Shown here: positions 1 to 12,907 of the stretch, piece by piece
Layout: each line of letters begins with the position of its first letter
Numbering within the stretch: position 1 is the first letter of the stretch
NCBI GenBank assembly: GCA_947247005.1
Contig: OX365954.1
Location: 5,968,001 to 6,032,000 of the forward strand
Source: Spisula solida
Taxonomy: Eukaryota; Mollusca; Bivalvia; Venerida; Mactridae
Direction of reading: 5' to 3'
DNA length: 64,000 nt
The notes under the pieces: model-generated
What the model saw: the letters and a program-made list of their open reading frames with translations, nothing else
Told to the model about the DNA's origin: nothing
Databases searched by the model: none
Position numbers and translations under genes: made by a program

Positions 1-959
1 ACAATCGAAAACACAACCTCTGTATTTATATTATTTTCAGAAATAAACTTTTGGAAACCTAATGATCGTCCTGGGACAGTCTGTAAAAATCGAATTGAAG
101 AAATTTCGGAATGCAATATTCATTACTTACATCGGATTAAAAACAGCTAACTCTATGACTGATGAATACTACGTAGCAGTTTTTACATTGTTGTACATAT
201 TTACGTTATACATGTTTTAGTACTTATTTTTTAGTGATATTTTATGTTTTTGTGACACATCAATAACGCATAATATTAGTTAACGTCGACAGTGATTGTT
301 GGCAATTGCAGACATTTTTTAATTCAAACTTAAAAACACCCCTTGACATATTATAATTTAGTAGAAACTATAATTGTTTACTTCATCATCAAAAAGCAAT
401 CGGCAAACAAATGAATCATATCGGATTGATGTTGTGCATGTTTTATTTTGGCGGTGTATCCCTGTCCATTCATAAATTCTAATAAACGTTCACTGACAGC
501 CACATTGGCGAATACAAATTCAGATATATGTTCTTGTTCTCGCAAGTTATAGTAATTTGTTCGAAACCGAGAGTCTGTAATTGCATTGAGTTAACTTCAT
601 GAAGCGATTCTGAGCCTCCGAGGTACAGTTTTCCATTGTAATTCACGGTATTGCATTTTGTTTGTTTTAAGACGTGGTTCACGCAGCTTTACATAACCAG
701 CTTTGACTTGCTCTTTCATACGCTGAGAACATGTTTGTACTTTGTAGTCAATGTCATCACATAATGACGTTAACTAAATTGTTTATAATATTGCTATGTA
801 TTATAGTTATAGATAATATAAACATAAATACACTATAAATATTACATAGACTTTAAGAAATGGTCCTTATCCTTCGATTTGAAAGAAGATGTGGTTCCAG
901 AACAACTTATGTATTGGGGCAAATTATTTCAAAGACAGCACCCCATCTAGGCAAAAGAC
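1..959. other. AT-rich stretch, no gene recognised
   Basis: No convincing coding exon, tRNA-like promoter box or terminal inverted repeat was seen on either strand. The short ORFs here have no recognisable motif and look like chance frames in AT-rich DNA. The recognisable duplicated block begins just downstream, near position 960-1000. Confidence 0.5.
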
Positions 960-1239
960 CTTTTGCCAAAACCTTTGACAAGTGGAATAGCATGTTTTGG
1001 TGTACAAAACTGACCTCATCTGTTTACTTGAGTGATTTGTAAAACCAATTTTGCAACCGATTCATTTTTGAAAACATCATATTATACTGTGCGCACTATA
1101 ACGACAAAAATTTAGTTATTCCATAACATTTTGACTATGAATAGAATGTTCGTATGACTTTAAATATTACGCTAATAGAGAATACAGATGTACATATACT
1201 AATCTTACAATAAAAGTACAATAGTTTGTACTTTAAAGT

Positions 1240-1680
1240 GTATACATAGTGGGAAGAAGAGAGATAACGTTCATAATATTCTGCATCTCTTCGTTTTAAA
1301 GTGATGTAAGTCTATAATAATAGTTCATAATGACATATGTTAGGTTGCTTCCATAAGAATAATTTAATGTGTTGTTATCGTAATCCATAGTATATTGGGC
1401 ATTCTCTTCATCATCTAATATGTTACATAATTTGCATTTTCTTTTTTATCTAGGGATTTTAAATGGTGTGTGCCATCGGCCTGCTTCTGTTTCTAAACCT
1501 GGACAAGAAGTGCTAAATCTGCATTATTAGAATTTCTGATATTAACATTCTTCGAATATTGCTTAAAATCGAATTTCGCGAATAGAACAAAGGAGCATGC
1601 TCTTAAGGAATAAAGCGGTGGTTCGTTAAATAGTTGTGTAAAAGAATTCCTTAAATTCTTGAAAAAGCCATACATTTTGT
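1240..1680 (-). pseudogene. Degraded LINE C-terminal remnant (copy 1)
   Basis: On the minus strand the translated pieces resemble the C-terminal end of the LINE at 49.4-51.9 kb: an asparagine-rich stretch before the position of the HRLEVE-GRW-like block, then, in another frame, CKLCNILDDE, matching the Cys-x2-Cys...EDEFHF zinc-knuckle block. Frames are broken and nothing upstream encodes a reverse transcriptase. The same remnant sits at the equivalent place in the second segmental copy (12,240-12,590), so the LINE fragment predates the duplication. It is not expected to be functional. Confidence 0.5.
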
Positions 1681-4001
1681 TTTGTCAGGGTGTATTTTTA
1701 TTTCATTTGCCATAATCGCCTACACACCTTTCATATAATAATTATCTTTTTTTTCAGAACTATGGACACATACAACTGAAATCTTATTATACAAACTAAA
1801 TGGCATTCTTCCTTTAGAATTAATCATAAATAATATTATTTTGAGTTTGGGTTCTGGGTTCCCAAGAATTAAAGGTAACTTTATTTTTATAGGTTTCAAT
1901 ACAACGAAAACAAGAAGATAAATTTTGCTCCTAAACAAGACAACGTGAGACAGTAAACATTACTGAGTCACTTCTGGTGGTATATTTGAAGTGTGCGTTT
2001 TACCCGATTATTACTGTGGTAATTAAATGTTTGCTGTCAGTGAAACACACTACAATGTATTTTTTTAACAAATACATTTAATAATGTTGAACTCGCCTTA
2101 TTAACTCAATCGCCATTTCTAAAATGCTGCAGACAATTTCGAGGTAGTTGTGGAGAGTACAAATTGCTACACAATCTATAATTCGTTATTGTATCACGTT
2201 CTTCTATCCAGTCAATGTCCATAAAACATTGATGTTCCGACAAGCGCAATTTCAAAGAAACAGCAGTAACACAGCATCCATATATTTGTTCATGAATTTA
2301 ACCTCAACGTGCCTGTAATGTATACGGATACTATAAACGTACACATAATCACGATTCTGAGGGAACACCTACATCTTTAATAATTTCTGAACTATTAATA
2401 CATGTATACGGATATAGTTAAAACAGGAATGTGAACGAAATAATATTTTTGCATGCCTACTAGAATTTATTTCCACATCGGTTGATTAAAAGATGAAAAT
2501 AAAACCAATTAATGGTCATCCCTTTAAAATGAAAAAATCACAAACATAACGCCATTTAAAAAAACATTGCAGGGCGGAGCTCCAGTTCATATAGCACATG
2601 CAACACAAACCTTTCTGCATAATCACAACATACAATAGTTGCCACTATCATCAAAGTTTTCGTATTTCAATATTATTAAGAATATGTGGGTAGGAGCTGC
2701 GCAGGCGACACAAGAGATGACCACCAACCCCATAAAACGACAGGAAAATACTCATTAAATCATTAAAGCAAGGACGGACATACAAGCTACTAATTAACAA
2801 GTAATATAATGTTATTATTTGATTAGTTTATTGTTATAAACTGCTAAGGATAATTCACACCCAGGTTGGTAAAATATTTTCGTGCGATAAAACAATTATA
2901 GAAGCATCAGTTAATTACGTATTTATTAATATGCCAACTTTTATATCAATCGCATTTTGAATAATACAAATAATAAAACAATAAAAGTGTTATGTTAGGC
3001 GGGTGATTATGTAGACAATGTAGAAATCATGTACTGTCTGAATATGGAATTACAAGTCTTATTGACATTGGTATAGAGATAACATTACATGTCATTGGTA
3101 TACAATTTCTATTAAACACTAAAATAATAAATTATAATTTTGTTTATAATGTCAAAATATATAACACTATATTGATTTATATGCTTTTTTATATTAATTG
3201 TATATGTACATTGATGAGTCATTTATAAAGAATAATATTATGTGATCAGACGTAACATTGTGCAAATGCAATATTTTGTTTGCTAGAACTGCTTACAAAG
3301 AATTACAGATGATGTGTGAGTTTATTAAATATACATCAAGTTTATTCTGTTAAATTAATCAGTTACAAATAAACTATCAGCCACTAAATGATCAATATGC
3401 AGTTAACGACATTGATATAGAATAATAACGTTTGATCAGTACAGTTCAAATGGTGCACTAGTAACGCTGTCTGTGTCTATGGAGAACTTCAATAAATTCC
3501 AGTTTAGTTATTGATCGTTTGTGACATTGACCCTTTACTGTTTGTATCTGTAAGTACGGTGAACTTCGTGTCCATAACATTTCCTATAATTTTTCTTCTC
3601 TTTTTACAACAAAAACTATTGTATTTGAGTATTTCAAAGAGGCATAATGTTTAAAACAATTTATTTGATTTGAATAATAATAAAATCAAAAAGAAATTAT
3701 GGAAACCTTGCTGTATACAGTGTTTACTATTTACTTCAATAGTTCACATCTAACATCCGTGTATTTCAAACTGCATTAGTCATCACCATAACAGCCATAC
3801 CGCAATATTTCAGTATATAATATCTATACAACTCTTGGTGCAAGCAGTCGTAGAAAAGACAATTGCACTAGTTAAAATACGTTGTTCATGCCGAGAATAA
3901 ATATAATTTAGAAAAAGTTTTCATCACTGAGGGTCATTGGGTCTGAATAAATTACATTCTAAAAAGTTTATATGGACCGGCTGCCCAATCCATATATTGT
4001 A

Positions 4002-4954
4002 AGAGGGGTGATCAACAAATACGCGGGAAAATGCTCTGAAATCTTTGTTACGTGACCAATACTGACGAAAATCGGTCAGATAATAGATTGGAGTATTACA
4101 AATACATAACTATAAAAACATTAAACTCAAGGTAATATTTGGTCGAAAAATTATAGAAACCGCAACGTCACTATGGCTACACCGCCCCAACGTCATCGCG
4201 ACGTCGTTACATATTACAGTATACATACTCATTCGTGGCACAATTCATCATGTATAACGCATTGAATGATTCTTTAAAAAAAACCTGTACAACCAGATAC
4301 ACTTCATAGACCTGTCAACCGAAAATCAATATTTTTCCTTTGCAACTTGTATGTAAATTATAATAATTAGCTGCTGGAGAACTTAAATATTGATGACGTA
4401 ATTTGACGTTATTGCGCATGTCGGCATTGATTTCACATGGCTATGTATAAGAGAATATGCAAAACCGACACGTGTTTTGTGTGCTATTATATATTAGTTG
4501 CATTTTGCAATATTGACATTGGTATTTTATGTCATTTCATTCGCCACACGGCTTTTCGTCGCAGTTTTCGGTACCGCACTCATTTTCAGACAACAACTTT
4601 GAAGCAAATAACTCTAAAACAGAGTTTTGACGTTAAAACAATTTTTTGAAATGATGAATGTAATGTTATATCATTGTACATTCATAATCCTCCCTTTAGA
4701 AAATTAAAAGATTAAAAACGCACGAATGATGCCTCATCGTTTTCTATGTGCAACGTTGGCAAATATTTGGGCCGCATGACGTCGAGTGACGTTGCCATAG
4801 GAAACCTCGTTTATGCCGTCTTTGGTCAATATTATGGATCAACAGTGAATCAATTTGAAATAAATTTATCTTCAGGTATAGAAAGTTTCATTGACTTATA
4901 ATGACATATAAAGAAACTTCAGCACTTTTTCGCGTATTTGTTGATCATACCTCG
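4002..4954. mobile_element. TA-flanked MITE, about 950 bp
   Basis: The left end begins AGAGGGGTGATCAACAAA and the right end is the inverted ...TTTGTTGATCATACCTCG, each bordered by TA (4000-4001 and 4955-4956). The shared core GATCAACAAATACGCG is inverted at the two ends, and looser similarity continues inward, including a GCAACGTCACT block in both arms. No transposase ORF is present. TA target sites point to the Tc1/mariner superfamily. Both flanks carry the same string TATATGGACCGGCTGC (3970-3985 and about 4955-4970), an oddity beyond a plain TA duplication. Confidence 0.65.
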
Positions 4955-7900
4955 TATATGGACCGGCTGCTGTAACTGGAACATGCAAGTCAGTCAGTCT
5001 ATCGCTAGTTATATTGACTGATTGGAATAACAAAGAAACAGTATAATAAAATTGAGGTGATGTATAATATAAAAATTGAAAGAGGGAATAGTCGTTGGCT
5101 CTAATTAGATAATACATCTTAATGAAGAATGAAACGACTATGACATTACTGAAACAACTGACACAGAGGCATGCATTGTCTGCGTGAACGTTGTAACGGA
5201 AAAGGTTATGACCATAGTACTGTATGTCTATGTGTTAGAGATTCTGAAATCTACGTCGGTTGTCTGTCTCTATTGCTTCAGTCAGTTGTTTCGCAGTTTA
5301 CGTGTTCGAGTATATCATTAGATCAATATTACGACGAAACCGCAACAATGTGAAAAGACGGCAAAATATTCGTTCAACAATAGACTTGAACTTCGTCCTT
5401 CAGTGGTTTAGTTTCATTTTCTTCTTCATTTATGTATTTGGCATTGTGTCATGTGATTATGGTCTGTGTTTTTTTCTGTTTTCTGAGCTTTGTTGTTTAA
5501 GTCAACTTGCGTAAGACTTCGCAACTATGAAGTTTCATATTTATTCTTGTTTATTTTTATGTTTGTCTGTGACTTGTACTGATAACTAGTGTGTTCTAGT
5601 GCCGTTCGTTCAATGCTGCATTCCCTTTCCGATTAGTTATTATACTTTTGTTGAACCAAATCATTTATTCATCGTACGAGTGTATAAACAGCGATATTAT
5701 GAAGTACTTAAACACAAAAAGCTTTGTCATATTAACAATTTCTGAATATTTTAGATTATACAAACCTTATATTTTGTGCTGAATGTTTGAACGCCATGTC
5801 ATGGTTGTAAACCCATATTCTATTTTCTAAAAGTACGCATATTTGTGTTTGATCTTTTTTTCATATTCTCGTGCTGAATTTATGATATGATTCAATTCTT
5901 ATTTCGTCGGTTCAAATTAAAACTTGCCATCGTCCCCTGAGGCATTCAATGCCACAACACAAAACAATTAACAACTCCTAGAATATTCAGAAATGGAAAT
6001 TATTAAGACTAAAACAATGTTCAGCTCAGAGCGTTTGTTTCCCTACTTTTTATTAACCCCGTTTCAGGAAAGTTAGGATCAGTTGTTGGTGTCTGTACCG
6101 TATGTATACAGACATCATATTTGATGCTTGAGTGACATACGCTGGATATTAACTTTTGTTCTGACTGGGGGACTATCTGTTTGTTGATAAGGTCAACGTA
6201 ATATATTCTAGGCAATATGAAATACGTCAATATTGAGATGAAAATGGACAGTCGCGTTTATTCCAGTATACGAAAGCTACTGAAAACTGCATGATTCTAT
6301 TACATTGACGAATGGATTTCTTATTTATATTTTATCAATGTAAAACTGTTTTGTTCATAGCATCATGTTCATTACAAATATCACTCAGATTGTTAAGAAC
6401 ATTTCTGTCGACAACAACAATGTTAGTCAATGCGAACCGGATAAGCAAACTGCTTTATGCATGAAAACAAATCGTTCCGTTCAATGAACCTCATTAATCA
6501 AAAAGGTAACAATATACGTATTGGCTGAATCAGGTTAATCCACACACATACAGATAGATGATTAAAGCAATCCCTTCCCAGAGATGGTGTGTATTAAAGT
6601 CGCATTAATGAACATAAGTATGACTTACAGTGGAAACATACAATCAGACTGTAACATACAGATTTCCCCAATCATTATTACAAGGCTCGTTGTTCTGCTT
6701 GACCATGTAGGTCATTGACAAAAGTAGACAATGTTAAAATAACCCGAACAAGCAAAATTTACTATAAAATTTAGATATTGTTTTACCTCGATTTCGTGGG
6801 ATTTCATTGACCACGAAATATCCACCATAGATTTCTAATCTTAAGAGTATAAGGGGCGAAACACTAGTAGATGAATGACACTTGTGAGATGCAGTAAATC
6901 TATATTATAATTCAACTTCAATCTGGTGTTAAAACTACAAGTTTTGATTACGAAGATTTTTATCTATGCAATTTTTAAGAATTACTTTAGATTACGATCA
7001 AACATATCGGTGTAAATCAATTCAGAGCTAAACATTGAATCTGATGTTTCAACGGTAAGCTATACTTGATAACTAAAATACGTACACTAAACAATGCACC
7101 TAATCCTTAGAAGATAAATCGTTCGATAATTGTACCGGTCTTTCCTACTTTGTTCGTTTAATCATCAAGTAATTAGATTATGTTATACAGTACATATCGC
7201 TTACAGAGACTCTGGCTAGTGGCAGTTTGATACTAAAAGATAGTTATGGAGTGTGCAGAAAATATCTACTACTGGCTAGAGGCAGTGTCTTGCAAAGCGT
7301 AATACAAAGAGACTCAGGTGACATCAATGATTTGTTGCTGAATGCACACCAGCGTTATTGTAAGGGAAATTATATTGTTTTAGTTCTTTACACTCAGAAT
7401 AGATACTTTCAGATACTTAAACTTATGGTATACAAGTTTATTGTCATACTCAGTATTCAGAGCACACTAAGGTGTCTAATAAATAGCATGACTTTATTGG
7501 AAACTGCTGTAATGGCGCAAAAAGTATGCCATTACTTTTCAAATTCAGTCCAGTCATTTTTCATTTAAGCCGATTGCTTTATAAATGAACTCTCGTACAC
7601 ATCCTGTTGTAGAAGTACGAGTATGTTTTTCTGAAACGTTATCAGATAAACACGAATCTATTTGCTAGCAAACTACCAGTGTACTGACAGGTCAGTTAGT
7701 CTTGTACACCAGCTTAATACTATGATAGACTGACGACCTTACTTTAAGTAAAATGATCAGTTAGTCTTGAGTAAACAAACCATGAACATACATTTAGTCA
7801 CTATCAGGGAAATATTACATTTTTATCTTCATTGTCTTGACTCTATTTATGGATGTTGGCTACAGGCTATGTTCTTGGTATATTAAAACAGTCTAACATT

Positions 7901-8220
7901 CACAAGGAACGGCACACTGTGCTAAAGACATATACACATTGTGCTTTGCTTAGACACTATTCTTTCTGAAATATTAGTTTTAAATATTTTTTTATAAATA
8001 CCCCTCTTGACATACATACTACACTGGCGTCTAGTTTCACTAGAGTCAAATTGTAGATATTAATATTGTACATGTATACAGTTTCCATTAAATATATCAA
8101 ACATTTGAGACAATATGTTCGGAGAAAATATATTATATACGTGTAATTGTAAACTGGTGCGAGTTTAGTGCATTAGCCGGCCTTTTATGTGCCTTGTATG
8201 TGTTTTATGTTTCCTGTACT

Positions 8221-8320
8221 CTGTTGGTTCAGTAGGGCATTGTGTTTTGTGTGTTTTTAATGTTTTCTGTGATCGGATAGTTAAGTTCAGTGCTTTCATT
8301 TCTGTCTGACTTAATATAAT
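8221..8320 (+). repeat. Fragment of 211-bp interspersed repeat family
   Basis: It matches the 3' half of the repeat inserted in the LINE at 45,707-45,917, with the shared string GTGTGTTTTTAATGTTTTCT and the end TCTGACTTAATAT. Other copies are at about 14,789-14,960 (plus) and 22,019-22,143 (minus). Nothing in it looks coding. The family is unclassified and may be a SINE or short MITE. Confidence 0.6.
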
Positions 8321-8816
8321 CGTTTTGTGCAATTTCAATAACTCATTTAATCATGTTTATTTAAAATACGTAATATTAAATAGGAATAACCTCTGATATT
8401 ACCACCGATTTCATTCAGTAGGGTGTGAACAGTGACCATGGAAACTACGCTACTTGTTTCTAGACTATTTATATGTATATATTATATTTCTTACATTTTA
8501 TTAAATGTATAGATGTTTTCTAATGGGTATAGGTGGTTTGTTGTAAAACAAATCGTATGAAATGAAGATTGCTCATTATTTAGTGAGCGCATAGATGTGT
8601 AATTGTGCACGAGTAAATTAAATACATCTACCTGCCTTACATATAAATTTCAGCAGTATAAATGATTTTTTAGAAAAGTTTTATTCATAAGTTCTATCTT
8701 AGATATTATATTTACATTTAACAGTCAACATTCAATTCAGAACACCCAATACATGCAATACTATTTTACAGGCATGTGATGAATATAACGGTCTATTTTA
8801 TAGTATCTTCAAAGTT

Positions 8817-9001
8817 GTATTTATAAAATACGAGGCCCGTCTCTGTATTCAATGTATTTATAAAATACGAGGCCCGTCTCGGTAATCAATATATTTATAA
8901 AATACGAGGCCCGTCTCTGTAATCAATATATTTATAAAATACGAGGCCCGTCTCGGTAATCAATGTATTTATAAAATACGAGGCCCGTCTCGGCAATGTA
9001 T
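8817..9001 (+). repeat. 37-bp minisatellite, five units
   Basis: Five units start at 8817, 8854, 8891, 8928 and 8965, exactly 37 bp apart. A degenerate start of a sixth lies at 8998. Each contains TATTTATAAAATACGAGG followed by CCCGTCTC and differs at only a few positions. The equal spacing and low divergence suggest recent expansion or homogenisation. Confidence 0.9.
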
Positions 9002-10006
9002 TTACATTAGTAATTCGACATATTAATATCATACGCACATGTGTATGTGTACTGGCCTTACGATGTTGGTCGCACATATAAAGTCATGTATATCACATCT
9101 CCCAGAGATTATAACGTTAAATAAATGATAGCTAACCATCAACGGAATGCTAGATTGCCTCCCTGTGTTAAGAGGTCTAAAATAATGTAATGTCAATATA
9201 CAACATAGAACACAACTTTCTTAATACTTAATGAAAAAAATTTGAAATTTGGAATGAAAGTGGATATGGTGTAATCATTGTGCTATGCCAATTTTTAACC
9301 GAAATCTGATGAATAAATTTTAAGATATTTAAATTTTATACGATGTTTTATCTCGCAAACGATCTATACGCAGTCTACATTTCTCGAGTTTTGTTTTGTG
9401 ATCTTTAAGAAGAGGCCATCTCATAGTCATGCAAAATACCACACATCAATTCATGGACTCGATATAGCATAGTGTGTCCGCAAACAAATAACTTAAGCTA
9501 TACGTACAAGGTCGTTTATACTTAACATTTTATCAAATAGTTCAGTCACGACATGTTCTCCGAGGTTTATTTATTAAAATATAGTCTGATTATTATATCC
9601 AGAGAATAACTAAAGACAAAACCTTTCTAAATAATAAAACTGTGTGATACCAGTTCACCTTTATGTATTGTCATATTCATCACATATAAATTTTCCCACG
9701 ACGTTTTCTGTAGGTGCTGATGCAGACACGGAGAAAAAATGTATGCTTGTAATATTTAAATTTTTGTCGGAAAGTCGTTAGAATACTCTTGAAATGCGGT
9801 TCGATGTTTCATGCGATTTCGAAAGCAGCTCGAAAGTTTTGGGCAAACATTCGAAGTTGCCACAAAAATGGGTCGGAATATATCGGATGCACTACGAATG
9901 CACTCAGAAAATAGACGGAATCTACGGTGGAAATTATCCACGTGCAATGATTTAAACAGCAGTATAAACGGAAAATATACTAGCATGAAAAAGATATTTG
10001 CCATAT

Positions 10007-10380
10007 TGGCACGGTGGTCGAGTGTATTACGCGCTTGACTACTGATCGGGAGGTCCCTAGTTCGAATCTCGGCCGGGGCACTTGGTCATTTCTGAACACT
10101 TTTCCGTTTTTACCACTTAACGAAGGATAAACTGATTAGAAACCCAGATGTAGTCTCGCGTGTATTGGTGCTATACACCGGGCACGTTAAAGAACCAAGT
10201 CAATTCGGAACCAGCTATGGTAACGCACCCGGATTCCTTGTATCACACCTCTGTCTCTTCAACTTGCTGTCCCTTCAGCAAAACCACAGGACCCATTGAA
10301 AATGTATGTGCTTGCACTTTTATTGGTTATCCTTGACCGAAAGGCCTAAATAATTACATACAACTTCTAGACGTGTTGTC
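10007..10380 (+). mobile_element. tRNA-derived SINE
   Basis: The head looks like a tRNA: A-box-like TGGTCGAGTG at 10015-10024 and a perfect B-box core GTTCGAATC at 10060-10068, in a 75-nt module opening GGCACGG and closing GGCCGGGGCA. The body contains GGCACGTTAAAGAACCAAG near 10,181, which resembles the conserved central domains of widespread metazoan SINE superfamilies (from memory, not searched). The 3' limit near 10,380 is approximate. Pol III would transcribe it from the internal boxes. Confidence 0.75.
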
Positions 10381-10604
10381 AAAGATAAGTTCCATCCAAT
10401 CCTGCAACTATCTCCTATCATATCTGATTTGCCCTTATCAAAGATCATCTCAAACAAATGACATTCTGGCAAATTTCCGGTGTAACACTAAAGTTTGACC
10501 CGAAACATGTTTATAACACCAACAAAGATAAGGCAATATGTCCATGATTTCACATGAATAAGTACAAATATGCAATGACGTAATTATATGCACCAAAACA
10601 CATA

Positions 10605-11331
10605 CACTCGGCAAAACTTATAAGTACACACGTCGTTTTATCGTTATAACTTTTTTATTTTTTATTATTTTTGCATGAAATTTTGTGTACATGGTATTGA
10701 CTGTCTAAGGACTGGATAAATAAAGTTTTTTCTACAAAATTAAATACAGCGGTTCGTTGAACCATGAAACGTCAAAAACCGTAAAATGGCCGTGAAATTG
10801 ACGCGTATTTGCAAATTATTTTTATGTAAGGTAATTTGAATTTTAGATTTATTTTCAAATTAAAAAAACACAAAATAATTCGATTTTTCAAACAACAACA
10901 TGGTGTTTTTTACTTTTAAAAGTATTTTTTATTGCTATGGTCAAGGGGAGTTAACCATGTTCCAAATTTCATTTTTTATCAGAAGTTCATATTTTTAAAC
11001 CTAAAGTGTGCTTGTTCCTATCATTGTTTTCTTTATTACTGTGTCCGTGATAGAAACATAGACTTGAAACCGTACTGTATCAGCCCAGCGGGGACATATG
11101 TGCATTAGCTACCTGACAATCGCCCGATGAACACACGGCATATTGTGGTTTTTTAGATTCTGCTGTTGGCATCATTAGTTTATTCTGTTTGTAACAATTT
11201 AAATCAGATGTTAAAAACATTGATTGTATTGTAACTCTACATATCCAATTTACATATGTTGAAATTTTCAGCACGATCATACACGCATATGGGCAAATAA
11301 ACAAGTGTGTACTTATAAGTTTTGCCGAGTG
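10605..11331. mobile_element. TA-flanked MITE, 727 bp, perfect 27-bp TIRs
   Basis: The left end starts CACTCGGCAAAACTTATAAG and the right end is its exact reverse complement over 27 bases (10605-10631 and 11305-11331). TA dinucleotides flank both ends (10603-10604 and 11332-11333). The interior is AT-rich with no transposase-like ORF, so this is a non-autonomous Tc1/mariner-type element. The perfect TIRs suggest limited age. The 142-codon ORF overlapping its right half has no recognisable motif. Confidence 0.85.
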
Positions 11332-12239
11332 TATAATAATACATTGTATAAACCTAACATGTGCATGTGCATGTAAATAGTATAGTTTTGGTATCAGTGT
11401 CTTTTCTAGGCATGTATATGCGGAGTACGTACGAATTATCAACGAAAATAATAAAGACGGACAAATTTGGTATCCTTGGCATAAAAGGTGGATTAAATAG
11501 ATGTGCACAATTTATTAGTGATGTTTTAGTACAAAACTGATTATATCTGTTTACTTTAGTAATTTTTAAAACCATTTGTGCAACAGTTGACCGACCCGAT
11601 TCATATTTGTACTGTGCGCACTATAACGAAAAATATTTAGTAATAATGATAGGTGCTGCCTCACAGATTGGGCTAAAATTGTTGTATATCGTGATTTTCC
11701 AACCTAACCAAGTATTGGTGTAATAGAAAGCCACTGACGGTCGCTTTATTAAAGATTTAGTGCAAATAAGCACGTTTAACCACTCTCGATATCGCCAAAT
11801 GAGTATTTTTTTCTTGAAAAAAAGCGTTAAGTTTCCTTCCATCATGCTTTGTGAATTATGTAATTCACACGTGATCGAACTGTAACATCAACAAACTACA
11901 GCGTAAACATCAGTGAGGTATTTGGTTCGTTTTTTCGATTCATTTTCATCAAATGCGAACAAATTTCTGGCAATTTAAGTAAAAGTAGTGTTAATTCTAT
12001 GGTGTACTCATACCCTATAGATTTTTTTATGTAAAAATACTAAATAACTACAAAATACCGTAGTTTCTCCAATTATTTTTTATGTTAGTGTGGTTGCTTA
12101 TGAGATATACAGGCAACTATACCAAAAGTATGCGAATATTTGACAATTTTATTTTATTATTGCAATACACCAATATGTGAGGCAGTCCCTTTAAATACTA
12201 CGCTAAAAGAGAATAAACTTATAAACATGCTAATATGTA

Positions 12240-12590
12240 CCTTCTGTGTTGTTTACGTATTTCATTATAAACATGGAATTCTAGTATAAAGTATAAACTC
12301 ATCTTCTAATGTGTTACATAACTGGTTTCTTCTTTCTTTTCTAGGGATGTTAATGGTTTGTGCCATCGGCCTGTTTCTATTTCTAAACGCTGACAAGAAG
12401 TCCTTAATCTAAATAATGCAGTATTAGATTTTCTGATATCAACATCATTTGAATATGGCTTAAAACCAAATTCGCGAACAGTACATAGGAGCATGGCTTT
12501 TTTGGAATCACGCAGTAGTTCGTGTCATTGTTTTATATAAGAATCCTTACTCTGATTTTCCAACGCATTGAAAAAGTCATATAAAGTTAA
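12240..12590 (-). pseudogene. Degraded LINE C-terminal remnant (copy 2)
   Basis: The minus-strand frame reads ...RTSCQRLEIETGRWHKP, matching the SAHRLEVEAGRWYKPH block of the LINE at 49.4-51.9 kb. After a frame change come LCNTLEDEF and CL..NE, matching its C-x2-C...LEDEFHF...CPLYHEI zinc-knuckle segment. The fragment is about 110 codons with stops and frame shifts. It is the duplicated partner of 1,240-1,680 and is less decayed. No RT domain is adjacent. Confidence 0.65.
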
Positions 12591-12907
12591 AAACAAGCCG
12601 TTACAAAATAGGTATTTACAGTTTTGTTTAGTCAGGGTGTATTTTAGTTTCATTTAACATAATATTATAAACATATCTAATATATTTAAGTCAGAACTAT
12701 TTAAATCGTATTATACTAACTAAACGACATTCTTCCTAACTCAACATAAAAAACAGTTTGGGTTTTAATTCTGGGCTCCTAAGAGCTGTTTGCAAACTTG
12801 AAGGTGAACTTCTTCAATAGGTTTCAATTCAAGAAATACAAGACGATATTGCACCAAAACACGACAACATGAAAAAGTAAACTTTAACTGCTAACAAGAG
12901 ATGTTTG

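Larger units (their letters stand above)
960..9570 (+). repeat. Segmental duplication, copy 1
   Basis: This block is collinear, in the same orientation, with about 11,490-28,800. Anchors read by eye are 990-1110 with 11,530-11,640; 1,150-1,935 with 12,195-12,880; 2,030-2,300 with 13,700-13,940; 3,000-3,130 with 14,015-14,150; 3,520-3,790 with 14,985-15,220; 5,090-5,165 with 19,670-19,740; 6,040-6,800 with 21,330-22,310; 7,690-8,090 with 22,640-24,590; 8,400-8,450 with 24,770-24,820; and 9,395-9,570 with 28,600-28,800. The copies differ by many substitutions and indels, so the event is old. No intact gene is shared by both copies. Exact limits need a dot plot. Confidence 0.75.

Noticed and set aside
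7227..7568. 113-codon plus-strand ORF
   Set aside because: The matching region in segmental copy 2 (about 22,620-22,690) has large deletions that ignore reading frame, and no motif is visible, so it looks like a chance ORF.
11080..11508. 142-codon minus ORF
   Set aside because: It crosses the right end of a MITE and its flank, with no motif. A gene model spanning a transposon terminus is unlikely.
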